Part shown: piece after piece, positions 39,232 through 48,062 of the stretch | Numbering within the stretch: the stretch's first letter is position 1 | How the letters are laid out: every line of letters begins with the position of its first letter | IMG/VR virus record: IMGVR_UViG_3300027985_000872 | Span: 1 to 64,000 of that record | Origin: a virus | Strand: one strand, 5' to 3' | DNA: 64,000 nt | Program-made: the position numbers and the translations under genes | Notes under the pieces: model-generated | What the model was told of the DNA's origin: nothing | Seen by the model: only the letters and a program-made list of their open reading frames with translations | Database searches by the model: none

Positions 39232-40428
39232 CTATGTACTGTTCTTTAAGTATTTAAGCACCTCCGATGAAGATCCAGTAAATTTAGCTTTTTTACTTAA
39301 AGCTAAAATTCTTCTCCAGCGACTATATAAGCTTTTAGTTATTCTTCCACCTCTATTCAATATCTGCTGCTTAATTGTTAAAAAATCTCCAGTTATTGCT
39401 ATTAACTCTATATCGAATTGTTGTTCTGCTTGTTTCAAGAAACCTGTAATGTTAACAGTTGGATCGTAAACAGCGATCTTACCTTGCTCTATTTTTAGTA
39501 ATTTTTCTATGGGCGATTTCTTTTTATTTTTATCATAAGACACATAATGAAATTTATCAACTGGTAATTGATTACTGATCCAACTTTTACCACTACCGGA
39601 TACACCTATAATAACAATTAACTTAGGTTTACAATATCTCCAAATTCTTTTAGCTGCCGTTTTTTGCTTACCTTTAATATTCTTAACTATATTAGATGGA
39701 AAAACATTATAATGTGCAGCAGCATCCTTAATAGAGTTAAAAATTTCTCCAATATCATTAACTACTGCTTTTTGATGTCTTTCGTTGGCAGCTATTAATT
39801 TATTTTTAACTTCAGGACGCCGAAATGATGCTTTTACGCCGTCACTTACTCGTTTAAGATATTCAGGATCAGCGGACAATTCTTTTCCTATTTTACTCTG
39901 TCTTTGACGGTTTTCTTCTGATCTCCAATACTCCTTTTGCTTAATGGATTTATTAGCTCTATATATAGGGTCTTGCCAAGCTTTTGTAAAGCGTTTACTT
40001 CTCTCTTGTCGTAGTTCAGGTTTATCTTGAAATCTTTTCTTATGAGTATTACTCATCTTGTCTTTAGTTTCTTGGGGTAATTTAGTGCCCATTTTAGCAT
40101 CACTCATCTTCTGTTTACTCTCATCGGAGTACAGATTATTAAAGCCGCCAGATTTCAAGTTATAACCATTAGGGGTTAGTGATTGCTCCTTTTCAATATA
40201 TAATTCTTCTAAGATATTTAATTCTTCAATAGATGATGCAATGTGTATTTCTTCAATCTTAAAGTTATCAACTCCATATTTCGCTATTGCTCCATGGATA
40301 GCTGTTTTTTTCTTAGAATTACTAGCAGCACTGCGACAATGACCTTTCCAACGTCTCTTAAGTGTTTTAGTGGTTTGTCCAATATAAATCTTACCATTAG
40401 TTAAATTAGTAATACGATATATAATCAT
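39232..40428 (-). CDS. GIY-YIG homing endonuclease fused to a polynucleotide-kinase-like P-loop domain
   Basis: 398 residues, SD GAGGGAG. Residues 1-90: GIY-YIG nuclease (IYRITNLTNGKIYIGQT, KAIHGAIAKYG region, LEELYIEKE). Residues about 100-200: NUMOD3-type repeats (SDESKQKMSDAKMG). Residues about 215-265: NUMOD1/HTH (VVNDIGEIFNSIKDAAAHYN). Residues 267-398: P-loop NTPase with Walker A GVSGSGKS (275-282), YVSYDKN, AVYDPTVN and RGG, the same order as the T4 Pnk kinase domain. Cuts DNA to spread itself; what the kinase does is unknown. It sits downstream of the capsid gene and its terminator. Confidence 0.88.
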   Translation of the reverse strand: MIIYRITNLTNGKIYIGQTTKTLKRRWKGHCRSAASNSKKKTAIHGAIAKYGVDNFKIEEIHIASSIEELNILEELYIEKEQSLTPNGYNLKSGGFNNLYSDESKQKMSDAKMGTKLPQETKDKMSNTHKKRFQDKPELRQERSKRFTKAWQDPIYRANKSIKQKEYWRSEENRQRQSKIGKELSADPEYLKRVSDGVKASFRRPEVKNKLIAANERHQKAVVNDIGEIFNSIKDAAAHYNVFPSNIVKNIKGKQKTAAKRIWRYCKPKLIVIIGVSGSGKSWISNQLPVDKFHYVSYDKNKKKSPIEKLLKIEQGKIAVYDPTVNITGFLKQAEQQFDIELIAITGDFLTIKQQILNRGGRITKSLYSRWRRILALSKKAKFTGSSSEVLKYLKNST

Positions 40429-40520
40429 GCAGTTTACTCCCTCTTCAAGAATATCTACATTAATTGTACCTATACATTAATTAAACAGTTAACCATACTA
40501 TGTAAAAAGTAAAAATAAAA

Positions 40521-40540
40521 AGGGTCACCTAAGTGACCCT
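40521..40540 (-). terminator. Terminator after the major capsid gene
   Basis: 8-bp stem AGGGTCAC/GTGACCCT with loop CTAA, 28 bases past the capsid stop. On the minus strand it runs into TTTTTATTTTT; a T-run on the plus side makes it potentially bidirectional. Confidence 0.92.
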
Positions 40541-40568
40541 CATTTTTTAATAATTTTAAGTACTTAGA

Positions 40569-42020
40569 TTATCTACCAACGTTTTGGAATACACAGTTGA
40601 ACCTTGGAGTATACACAAAAAGTGCACCGTAAAGAACAATCGCGAATTCAAGTGCAGTACTTACAATTGCAAAATTTATTTTGGAGAGCGGAGCCAACTG
40701 CTTGAATCTCAAACATTCAGAACTCATATCCAAAAGGAATGCCTCACCGAGACCAGGAGCTTTCGCACCAGCATCTACATAAGTAGTACCAGATAGTCTA
40801 TAGTTAGCAACGAATTCTTCTGTACCAATAGCACCACCAGCAGCAGATCTATATACTCTGATATATTTCGTGTTAGCAGGGATATTAGAAAGAGTCAAAG
40901 TAACAACTTGACCAGCAGTTACAGCAACACCACCTGATTCTTGAATTGGTGCAGATTCACCAAAGTCATTCACGAATGTAACTTTGTATTGAATAGTACC
41001 AACAGGTAGATTACCACCAGAACCACCAGCAGCAGCAGAAACAGCTGCAGATCCCAATACAGGAGCATTTGCGTTAACAGCTCTTGCTCTAGCAGTTGAT
41101 CTTGGTCTCAAGAAAAGATTTGGTTTGAAATCAACTTGACCAGCAGATGTAGTCATTTTGTTAACATCATAACCAACAGTTTGAGAGGCCATACCAGGAG
41201 CACTTCTGAATTGAGGATAGAATTGTTTGATGAAAGAAGATAGAGCTAGAGGCTCAATATGCAATTCACTTGGAGAACCAAAGTTTTCCAAAGCAATTAC
41301 TGCTAAATCTTCAATATCATCTTGAGCGATAACGTTACCGTCAAGATCTTGAACAATTGATCTCCACTCACCGAATCCAGCAAAGTCTCCAGATCTATGT
41401 TGATCGTCGTCGTCACCTTTTAGAATTTGTTGTAGAAGGCCATTCATAGCAATTGAGTTGCTAGGAAGATCAGAGAGTGCGCCGTTCATAGCACCAGTTG
41501 CAATATTAGCAAAGTGTGCATGTCCCCAATACATTTCTCTTTCAAGATGCTTAAGAAGGTGCATTGTTCCTTCTTTAGCTTGTTGAGCTACAACATCACC
41601 AACAGTTGTACGGACAAGGGTCATTTGATGAGAAACTTTTCTTCTTGTTCCGAAGAAAACGATTCTTTGTCCGTCACGGATGTATGTAGAATCCTCTTCT
41701 TGAGGTGCTCCACCTTCTCCCATGTAAGGACTAGCATCAGAACCATATCCAACAAGACGGTTGTATTGTTCAAATAGGTTGTACGCTTTGTCGACAGATA
41801 CCGCAGGCCAAAACTTGAGGTTTTTCATGTCGAACGTTACTGATTTTAGTGTAGATTCTAGTGATTCAGCTTGAAGTACACCACCATAAGTTAGATCAGT
41901 CGGTTTTCCGGCTCCACCGTAACCAGCTGTGATCGCCTTATTAAGTGCTTCTACTTCTTCTGGAGACACTAGACCTTGATTTAAACCATTTACGATTTGA
42001 TTAATCATGTCATTTTCCAT
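40569..42020 (-). CDS. Major capsid protein (HK97 fold) with an Ig-like insertion
   Basis: 483 residues, SD AAGGAGAAAAAGAA. The N-terminal arm has AGYGGAGKPTDLTYGG then LQAESLESTLKS (32-60), the start conserved in capsid proteins of large phages, followed by FWPAVSVDKAYNLFEQYNRLVGYG, PQEEDSTYIRDGQRIVFFGT and SHQMTLVRTTVGDVV. Residues about 338-419 are an Ig/fibronectin-like domain (IQYKVTFVNDFGESAP to YVDAGA), extending from the capsid surface. The first about 30 residues are likely removed by the prohead protease. A terminator follows. Confidence 0.9.
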   Translation of the reverse strand: MENDMINQIVNGLNQGLVSPEEVEALNKAITAGYGGAGKPTDLTYGGVLQAESLESTLKSVTFDMKNLKFWPAVSVDKAYNLFEQYNRLVGYGSDASPYMGEGGAPQEEDSTYIRDGQRIVFFGTRRKVSHQMTLVRTTVGDVVAQQAKEGTMHLLKHLEREMYWGHAHFANIATGAMNGALSDLPSNSIAMNGLLQQILKGDDDDQHRSGDFAGFGEWRSIVQDLDGNVIAQDDIEDLAVIALENFGSPSELHIEPLALSSFIKQFYPQFRSAPGMASQTVGYDVNKMTTSAGQVDFKPNLFLRPRSTARARAVNANAPVLGSAAVSAAAGGSGGNLPVGTIQYKVTFVNDFGESAPIQESGGVAVTAGQVVTLTLSNIPANTKYIRVYRSAAGGAIGTEEFVANYRLSGTTYVDAGAKAPGLGEAFLLDMSSECLRFKQLAPLSKINFAIVSTALEFAIVLYGALFVYTPRFNCVFQNVGR

Positions 42021-42046
42021 TTCTTTTTCTCCTTAAAGTTAACTTT

Positions 42047-42760
42047 TTACAAGTTATATTTTTCAGCGATTGACTGTACATCGGCAGCTGAACCAGTTTC
42101 TACTCTGATAATATCAGCAGTATCTACAGCAGTCCCCGACTTTTTCAGTTCAAATAGTTTATTTGCCACATCTGACTTAGATAATGGCTCAGCTTCTTCT
42201 TCATCTGATTTTTGTAGAGCGTGAAATTGACCAGCGGGAATACCTTTTCTCTCTACAGGTTGATCATTAATAGAATCAATCATGTCAGTTAGTGAAGCAA
42301 TTTTCTTTTCTAATGAGTCAAATTTAGAGTCGATATAAGATTTAATTAGACTCTCTTGTTCTTCAAGAGATTTCTTCAATAGATCTTCGCTCTTTTGAAG
42401 ATCATCTTGCTCTTCATCGGATTTTTCAACTTCTTTATCGTCATCATCGTCGTCTTTGTCGTCGTTATCGTCGTCGTCATCTTTATCTTCTGCTTTTTCA
42501 CAGTCAGATTTTTCAGCTTCGTCGTTAACGCCTTTTTCAACTTCATCCTTGTCGTCTTCGTCGTCATCGTCTTCTTTGTCTTCTGCTTTCTTAGCGTCCA
42601 ACTCACCATTTGCGGGTTTGCCAGCGAGTTCTTTGTCGCCAGGACCTTCAATTTTAATCTCGGCCGCAGAAAACTTAGATTTCTTCAACTCTTCAAGTTC
42701 TTCAAGAGTTTCATCAATGAGACTAACAAGAGATTTTGTTAATTCATCATTTTTTTCCAT
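42047..42760 (-). CDS. Acidic scaffold or capsid assembly protein
   Basis: 237 residues, SD AAGGAGACTGAG. N-terminal helix, a long Asp/Glu/Lys tract at about residues 56-118, a coiled coil and a C-terminal helix (VETGSAADVQSIAEKYNL). Located directly before the capsid gene in transcription order, where scaffold genes lie. Compositional bias gives the many long opposite-strand frames here, which are not genes. Confidence 0.75.
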   Translation of the reverse strand: MEKNDELTKSLVSLIDETLEELEELKKSKFSAAEIKIEGPGDKELAGKPANGELDAKKAEDKEDDDDEDDKDEVEKGVNDEAEKSDCEKAEDKDDDDDNDDKDDDDDDKEVEKSDEEQDDLQKSEDLLKKSLEEQESLIKSYIDSKFDSLEKKIASLTDMIDSINDQPVERKGIPAGQFHALQKSDEEEAEPLSKSDVANKLFELKKSGTAVDTADIIRVETGSAADVQSIAEKYNL

Positions 42761-42788
42761 CTCAGTCTCCTTTTAGATTAGATTAAAA

Positions 42789-43190
42789 TTATTGTCCCAT
42801 TCCTAACATTTCAACATCAAAGATTACATCTTCATCATAAGATGCATCACTGTTTTCTAGTTGAACTAGTCCACCTTGTGAAAAGTCAGCACAAGCTGTC
42901 AATACACGCATTGCTACAAGTCCGTCAACTACGTCAACGTAAGTACCTGCTGTGTTAATTGCACTCTTGATTTTCAAAACACCAGGGTTGGCTACTTCTG
43001 TAAGACCTAAGAAAGGCGCAGATCCACCAAAACTTCCACCCATAGGATTTTGAATGCTAGCTTCAACATAAGAAATCGTAAGATCGTTACTTCCATTATC
43101 AACAACTACATCATCACCACTACGTGTTACTGTTAGTCCTAGAAGTTCGAGCTTACGAGCAATTTTGTCCATTCTTGCTACTTTAGCCAT
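42789..43190 (-). CDS. Head decoration-like protein
   Basis: 133 residues, SD AAGGAGAATGAA. MAKVARMDKIARKLELLGLT then a beta-rich Gly/Ser domain (NPMGGSFGGSAPFLGL). Size, beta content and position between protease and scaffold fit a small capsid surface protein. Confidence 0.6.
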   Translation of the reverse strand: MAKVARMDKIARKLELLGLTVTRSGDDVVVDNGSNDLTISYVEASIQNPMGGSFGGSAPFLGLTEVANPGVLKIKSAINTAGTYVDVVDGLVAMRVLTACADFSQGGLVQLENSDASYDEDVIFDVEMLGMGQ

Positions 43191-43320
43191 TTCATTCTCC
43201 TTATTCGTTCTGTTATTAGAACCGTTTGTTACTTTTTATAACAGTTCAGTATATTACTATACCATATATGCTTACCTAAACATAAGTAAGTACATCAGTA
43301 TTACAATATAATTATACCTG

Positions 43321-44889
43321 TTACTTTGCTATTAACTTATAAAGATCTTTAAGAGAAAAGTTTTTACTACAATCTCTGCATTTTACCTGATTTTTATGAT
43401 ATATCTGCTCTTTACCACAGTTTTTACAAGTTATATATTGAAAACCCTCTTTTTTATTATTATCTTCTAAGCTTTCAGATTGAATAACTGCCCCACCAGT
43501 AGCATCAGTTGGAGAACCAGAGCCACCATAACCAGCATATAATGCCTTAGTTATTTCTTTATTTTTAAGTTTTTTTGCTCGATCTAATCGTTCTTTTAAT
43601 GTGGGTTTACGATAAGCACCTTTAGGATCAATGGGTTTTCTTACATCCCATTCAATCTTTTTTTCACTATGTGGGATTACTTTTTCTTGAGGAACAGGCT
43701 CTTTAATTGCGGATTTCGGTGTAGTTTCAGGTGTCTTACCAATATTCTGAGCTGCAACAGCTAATGCTGCTGTACCTGCTAACCCAGTCAGTGCTCTTCT
43801 TATTTCACCTTTTTCAATATCACCTTCGTCTTTTTCTAGATGCTGTGATATTCTATCAACCATTAAATTAATGCGCTTATTATCAATGCCTTTATCCGTT
43901 AACTGCTGGCGTAAATTATCTAAATACTTAGGATCCTTATTTGCCCTATTTGCATGAATTTTAAAGGTATTTGTGGCTTTAACTTGACGTGCACTCTGTA
44001 CGGGCGTAATATCTTTTCCAGGCCCTGGAGGCGTAGTTAATATACCACTTGGTTTTTTAACTTGAGCAGTAGCAAAACGTTTTGCTCTTACAGCTTCTGT
44101 CAATTTATCGCCGTTGAACTGTTTCATCAAGTTATTGATTTTCTTAACATTGTTTAAGATTTTTGCTTCTAATGCACTTTTTATAAGTTGTTCAGGGTTA
44201 GTTTCTTCTATTGTTATATTTATTCCAGTGGCTTTAGCTAACTCTTTTATTTTCTCAATATTATTGATAATTCTTGATGCTTGGGCATTTCTTTGAACAT
44301 GTCTGAATGATGGAACATTTTCTTCTGCAAGATGCATTACACTTTTTATAAGTTCTTGATCTACCGCATCTTGTTCCTGATCTATGGATTTCTCCATATG
44401 AAGCGGTTCAATAAGTGTGGCTTTATTAGCAGGCGTAAAGGTAATCGCTATAGAGTGAATTTTAGTTCTTTCAAGGCGTGATGGATCTTTAATTCCGCGA
44501 CTTATAACACCACCTTCTACAGAGGCTTTAATCTTAAGTGGGCAATCTGATTTATGAATATTTCTTAGAATCGCAGCAGCGGCTTTAGCATTAGGGTGGT
44601 CTTCATCATTATATAGATAACCTGCAGCATAAATATAAGGAGCTTTAATTTGTTCCCAGTAGTATCTATGACGATCATTTTCACAATCTTCAGCTTTAAA
44701 GATCTTTTTTGCTTCAGTTACACGACCTATGCTGTTAAAAAAACCTTTACCGTGATTATCATTCCAGCGACCTCTACCAGCTTCTAGATCAGATATATCA
44801 GCACCCTCTACTGATAGAGTTTCACCTTGTGAATCACGTAATTCACTTCCAGCAACCCCGTCTATCCATAATGCCGTATCTTTTGCCAT
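43321..44889 (-). CDS. Prohead protease with C-terminal zinc ribbon
   Basis: 522 residues, SD AGGAGTATTAT. Residues 1-160 form the protease: NDNHGKGF (His46) and KASVEGG (Ser123) fit the His/Ser pair of the T4 gp21/U9-type prohead proteases, with ITFTPANKATL closing the fold. The long helical middle is likely scaffold-like. Residues 452-475 (AGYGGSGSPTDATGG ... SESLE) copy the capsid N-terminal arm motif. Residues 486-509 are a Cys4 zinc ribbon (CKNC, CRDC). Own TGGTATAATA promoter upstream. Confidence 0.8.
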   Translation of the reverse strand: MAKDTALWIDGVAGSELRDSQGETLSVEGADISDLEAGRGRWNDNHGKGFFNSIGRVTEAKKIFKAEDCENDRHRYYWEQIKAPYIYAAGYLYNDEDHPNAKAAAAILRNIHKSDCPLKIKASVEGGVISRGIKDPSRLERTKIHSIAITFTPANKATLIEPLHMEKSIDQEQDAVDQELIKSVMHLAEENVPSFRHVQRNAQASRIINNIEKIKELAKATGINITIEETNPEQLIKSALEAKILNNVKKINNLMKQFNGDKLTEAVRAKRFATAQVKKPSGILTTPPGPGKDITPVQSARQVKATNTFKIHANRANKDPKYLDNLRQQLTDKGIDNKRINLMVDRISQHLEKDEGDIEKGEIRRALTGLAGTAALAVAAQNIGKTPETTPKSAIKEPVPQEKVIPHSEKKIEWDVRKPIDPKGAYRKPTLKERLDRAKKLKNKEITKALYAGYGGSGSPTDATGGAVIQSESLEDNNKKEGFQYITCKNCGKEQIYHKNQVKCRDCSKNFSLKDLYKLIAK

Positions 44890-44910
44890 ATAATACTCCT
44901 ATTCATAGAA

Positions 44911-44920
44911 TATTATACCA
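44911..44920 (-). promoter_or_regulatory. TGGTATAATA extended -10 motif before the prohead protease
   Basis: Minus-strand TGGTATAATA 22 bases before ATG 44889, with an AGGAG SD between. Lies between the HNH endonuclease stop and the protease start. Confidence 0.7.
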
Positions 44921-44922
44921 GA

Positions 44923-46011
44923 TTATAACTTTAGATTGCGTAAGTAATCATATACTTCTTCTGCAGTACCACTATAATTACTATAATTACTACGAATTGA
45001 AAGCATTCTATTAAATCTACTAATAATGGCGTTTTCGTTAGATGTTCCTCCACGGGCTGTAATTCTCTCAATAACAACATCTGGGGATTCAACTATGAGA
45101 ACTAAATGAATATCGTATTTATCACAATAGCGATTATAAACAGTAGATATATTAGTAGGAATATCAAGTAATATGGGCTTTTCATTATAATAATTATTAC
45201 GTATAATTTTATCTAAATCTTTGATGTTTATTTTATCATAAGAAATAACAGTAAATTTATCGTTTAAATTATTCGCTATTGTAGTTTTACCAACCCCAAA
45301 TTGACCTGCCAACATATAAAATTTTCTAGGTTTATAATTACCTTGATATTTATTCATCTTATCAAGATTTTGCCATGCCCACATTGGCTGCAAATTATTA
45401 AGCGACCAGCATTCTTTAAATTCAACATCTGTTGCACTTTTATAAGTAAACCAACTATCTGGTTTAATATGATCTATTTGCCACTCACCATAATTATCCC
45501 AAGACATACCTTCTTGGAATTGAGATTCAAGGTGGTTATGTAGATCCTTTATGGAATATTGTAGAGCATCATGTATCATCTGATTCTGTTGATCAATGCT
45601 GTATTTAATAATATTATGGCGCAATGCACTCATTATGAAATTACGAAGTTTCAATTGATGTCCACTAGTTGCAAAACCATCAAAATCCTCAACTTTAATT
45701 CCTCTTTTTTGACAGCTCTTTTCAATTCGTTTCTTTAATAATGCCTCCTTATGCTCTTCACTTAATTTTTTACCCTTCTTTGCTTTAGAGATTTTATCTC
45801 CCCAAGTAATATCTCGACCTTTAGATGAAGTGTTGTATATTCCAGCTTCTGCAGCACATTTACGGCACATCTGATGGCGACGACACCATTTAACCCAACG
45901 ATAACCGTGTGGACATTCAACTTTAACCTTAATATTAGAATTTTCTTTGAGTTGATCAACTGAAATTAATTGACCTCTATACATAACTTTTTGAGTGATT
46001 ATTTTATTCAT
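44923..46011 (-). CDS. HNH homing endonuclease fused to a polynucleotide-kinase-like P-loop domain
   Basis: 362 residues. Residues 1-60: Cys/His zinc-like N-terminus (CPHGYRWVKWCRRHQMCRKC). Residues about 68-100: NUMOD3-like helix (KISKAKKGKKLSEEHKEAL). Residues 170-220: HNH nuclease (WQIDHIKPDSW, SLNNLQPMWAWQN, KMNKY). Residues 229-362: P-loop domain with Walker A GQFGVGKT (236-243), VISYDKINI, LLDIPTNIS and RITARGG, homologous to the tail of the GIY-YIG protein at 39232. TATAAT lies 6 bases before ATG, so translation may be leaderless. Confidence 0.85.
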   Translation of the reverse strand: MNKIITQKVMYRGQLISVDQLKENSNIKVKVECPHGYRWVKWCRRHQMCRKCAAEAGIYNTSSKGRDITWGDKISKAKKGKKLSEEHKEALLKKRIEKSCQKRGIKVEDFDGFATSGHQLKLRNFIMSALRHNIIKYSIDQQNQMIHDALQYSIKDLHNHLESQFQEGMSWDNYGEWQIDHIKPDSWFTYKSATDVEFKECWSLNNLQPMWAWQNLDKMNKYQGNYKPRKFYMLAGQFGVGKTTIANNLNDKFTVISYDKINIKDLDKIIRNNYYNEKPILLDIPTNISTVYNRYCDKYDIHLVLIVESPDVVIERITARGGTSNENAIISRFNRMLSIRSNYSNYSGTAEEVYDYLRNLKL

Positions 46012-46062
46012 AATTAAATTATACTATGAACTAACCTTAAGCATGATATAACATTATAGTTA

Positions 46063-46485
46063 TTAATGTCTTATAGAATATTCGGTATCACTATCTTGAG
46101 GATTGACTATTTCTTCGCTAGCAAAATTATCTTCTAATTGTTTAATTAAATCAGATTTCTTAAATTTTTCAATAGCTTTTTTAGTGGTTTTCTTAACGGA
46201 CTCTACTGAAACTGAATTCATATGAGCGATTTCAATATCACTAGGGGGATTATTAGAATCTAGATATTCTTCAGTATACTTAAAAAAACAATAACATGAC
46301 ATCTGATGATTTATAGCCCAACAGCAACCAGGTAGCTTGTTTTCTTCTTCTTCTGTTAATTCTTTTTCTGATTGACGTAAGCGCTTAAGACGAAGTACAG
46401 CTAAAGGACAAAATGAATCTGGTAGGTGCTCTAGTTTTCTAGGGCACCTACTATCCATTTTTAATAATTCAGCTTCGTCTTTCGC
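46063..46485 (-). CDS. Cys-rich protein with C-terminal HTH
   Basis: 140 residues from ATG 46485 (MAKDEAELLKMDSR), overlapping the upstream gene's tail by a few bases. Eight Cys, in CPRKLEHLPDSFC and PGCCWAINHQMSCYC, suggest a zinc or Fe-S site. The last third (PSDIEIAHMNSVSVESVKKT, AIEKFKKSD) is HTH-like. Possibly a transcription factor. Confidence 0.55.
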   Translation of the reverse strand, partial: AKDEAELLKMDSRCPRKLEHLPDSFCPLAVLRLKRLRQSEKELTEEEENKLPGCCWAINHQMSCYCFFKYTEEYLDSNNPPSDIEIAHMNSVSVESVKKTTKKAIEKFKKSDLIKQLEDNFASEEIVNPQDSDTEYSIRH

Positions 46486-46489
46486 CATA

Positions 46490-47131
46490 TTATTTATTAC
46501 AGTTTTCGCAGCATGTGGTTTCACAAGCTTCATTGTCATCTGCATGACATTCACAGCAACATCCAGGCTCATCACTAACTAATTCTAATTTAGCAGGGAG
46601 CTCTCTGATGCCGATAATTTCAACATTATGAATAACACCATTAATATCAGCTTGAAATTTATCGCCAACTTTTTTACCAATCATATCATTTTTCATCGCT
46701 TCATATGGTATCTGTACAACAGGAATTTTAGATCTAAAGATACCTTGATCAACATCGGTATCAGTCGTAGAACTAATAATAACAATACTTTCTTCTTTAA
46801 CTACATCTCCAATTGTATAACCTTTTTCAACGTCTTCTTTATCAGATGCCTCATTATAATCTTTTAATTTCAATTTATCTGCTTCCGCATCCAAAGCGTT
46901 AGTATCGATATTCATAAGGTTAATCATTGCTAATGTTCTATATTGAAGATCATTAGCTAAATTCAAACTATTAGCAGCATCTTGACGCATCATCTCAACT
47001 TGACTCATAAGTTGTTTAACCATCATTTGACTAATATTCAGTGCCATTTGAACATTCTTAAAGTCAACCTCTAATTGTCTAATGCGGTCTTTTGTTGTAG
47101 GTGCCTTACTTTTTTTGAATCCATTACTCAT
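46490..47131 (-). CDS. Coiled-coil protein with GreA/FKBP-like domain and Cys-rich tail
   Basis: 213 residues, SD AAGGAGCAAAA. N-terminal coiled coil (IRQLEVDFKNVQMALNIS). Residues about 120-185 (VVKEESIVIISSTTDTD ... GKKVGDKFQADINGVI) resemble the C-terminal domain of GreA transcript-cleavage factors. The end has CCCECHADDNEACETTCCENC, a dense metal site. The combination of coil plus GreA-like domain is like GreA itself, so binding in the RNA polymerase secondary channel is an idea worth testing. Confidence 0.55.
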   Translation of the reverse strand: MSNGFKKSKAPTTKDRIRQLEVDFKNVQMALNISQMMVKQLMSQVEMMRQDAANSLNLANDLQYRTLAMINLMNIDTNALDAEADKLKLKDYNEASDKEDVEKGYTIGDVVKEESIVIISSTTDTDVDQGIFRSKIPVVQIPYEAMKNDMIGKKVGDKFQADINGVIHNVEIIGIRELPAKLELVSDEPGCCCECHADDNEACETTCCENCNK

Positions 47132-47976
47132 TTTTGCTCCTTCTGTTTCTCTAATATTCGTTGTGCATATAATTTAAGAACAATTTTTTCTTGTTCGGTA
47201 AAATCATCATTATCATCATCTACACCAAATATTCTACTTAATTTATCCTGTAGAAAGTCTCGTATATCAGTTTCAAGCGAATCGAATGTGTCACCTCTAC
47301 GTTTTATTATACGTGAGGATAAAAGTGCATTGATTGCATTGGCTGTCTCTAACTTAATCTGCTGTGGAGTTTTTATCACACTAGCGTGCTGAGAATCATT
47401 AATGTGTAAGGATTCTTTATTATCTGCAATTTCCACATCGTTATTAATAGATTCTCTTGTATCTTCTGAGACACTCTCTTCTTTTTTAGTAATAAAATCT
47501 GTTACCTCTTTAAGCTCTGTTAATTGTTTCTTAACAAAGCCATTGTTCTCTAATCTTTCGTACATAGCAACAGCATGATTAAACTGCCCAAGTGTTAAAG
47601 GTTCATTATTAGTTACACACCTGTTCCAATGAGCATCGTAATCCTGATCCCACATTAATATATATTCAGTGCCATTCTGCTCTTCAAAGTCTCTTAGAAT
47701 TTCAAAGTCTTCATATGATAACTGTGAATTGCGACCATATACAGCTGGCCAAACTTTTTCTCCATATATCGAACGATCAAAAATTACATTTAAACCATCA
47801 CATTGAGTATATAATTCCAATATTTCATCGACATAACCTGGCCCAGTATAACCTTTTTCTCTATATTTTTTATCAGGGGCTTCCATATGAATATAATGGA
47901 AACCTTTATTTTTATAAAATTCTGCTACTGACGTTTTACCAGAACGATCAAGACCCTCTAATATAATCCAACTCAT
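47128..47976 (-). CDS. Thymidylate kinase-like protein with C-terminal extension
   Basis: 282 residues from ATG 47976, SD AGGAGGAATA. MSWIILEGLDRSGKTSVAEF is the TMP kinase P-loop; VIFDRSIYGEKVWPAVYGR is the DR(Y/S) motif that contacts dNMP. Residues about 165-282 are an unrelated acidic helical extension found downstream of the kinase. Likely makes dTDP or another dNDP for DNA synthesis. Overlaps the next gene by four bases. Confidence 0.78.
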   Translation of the reverse strand: MSWIILEGLDRSGKTSVAEFYKNKGFHYIHMEAPDKKYREKGYTGPGYVDEILELYTQCDGLNVIFDRSIYGEKVWPAVYGRNSQLSYEDFEILRDFEEQNGTEYILMWDQDYDAHWNRCVTNNEPLTLGQFNHAVAMYERLENNGFVKKQLTELKEVTDFITKKEESVSEDTRESINNDVEIADNKESLHINDSQHASVIKTPQQIKLETANAINALLSSRIIKRRGDTFDSLETDIRDFLQDKLSRIFGVDDDNDDFTEQEKIVLKLYAQRILEKQKEQK

Positions 47977-48017
47977 TATTCCTCCTGTCAAGATAATTAT
48001 ACTAAAAGCATAAAATA

Positions 48018-48040
48018 AAAAGGCCACTAAGTGGCCTTTT
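48018..48040 (-). terminator. Terminator after the portal gene
   Basis: 10-bp stem AAAAGGCCAC/GTGGCCTTTT with TAA loop, 22 bases past the portal stop, followed on the minus strand by TATTTTATG. Confidence 0.9.
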
Positions 48041-48062
48041 AATAGTTACATGTTGCTTTTTA

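Noticed and set aside
42376-42776. Long frames on both strands across the Asp/Glu-rich scaffold tract
   Set aside because: They result from GAT/GAA repeats in the real scaffold gene, giving Ser- or Val/Phe-rich shadow proteins.
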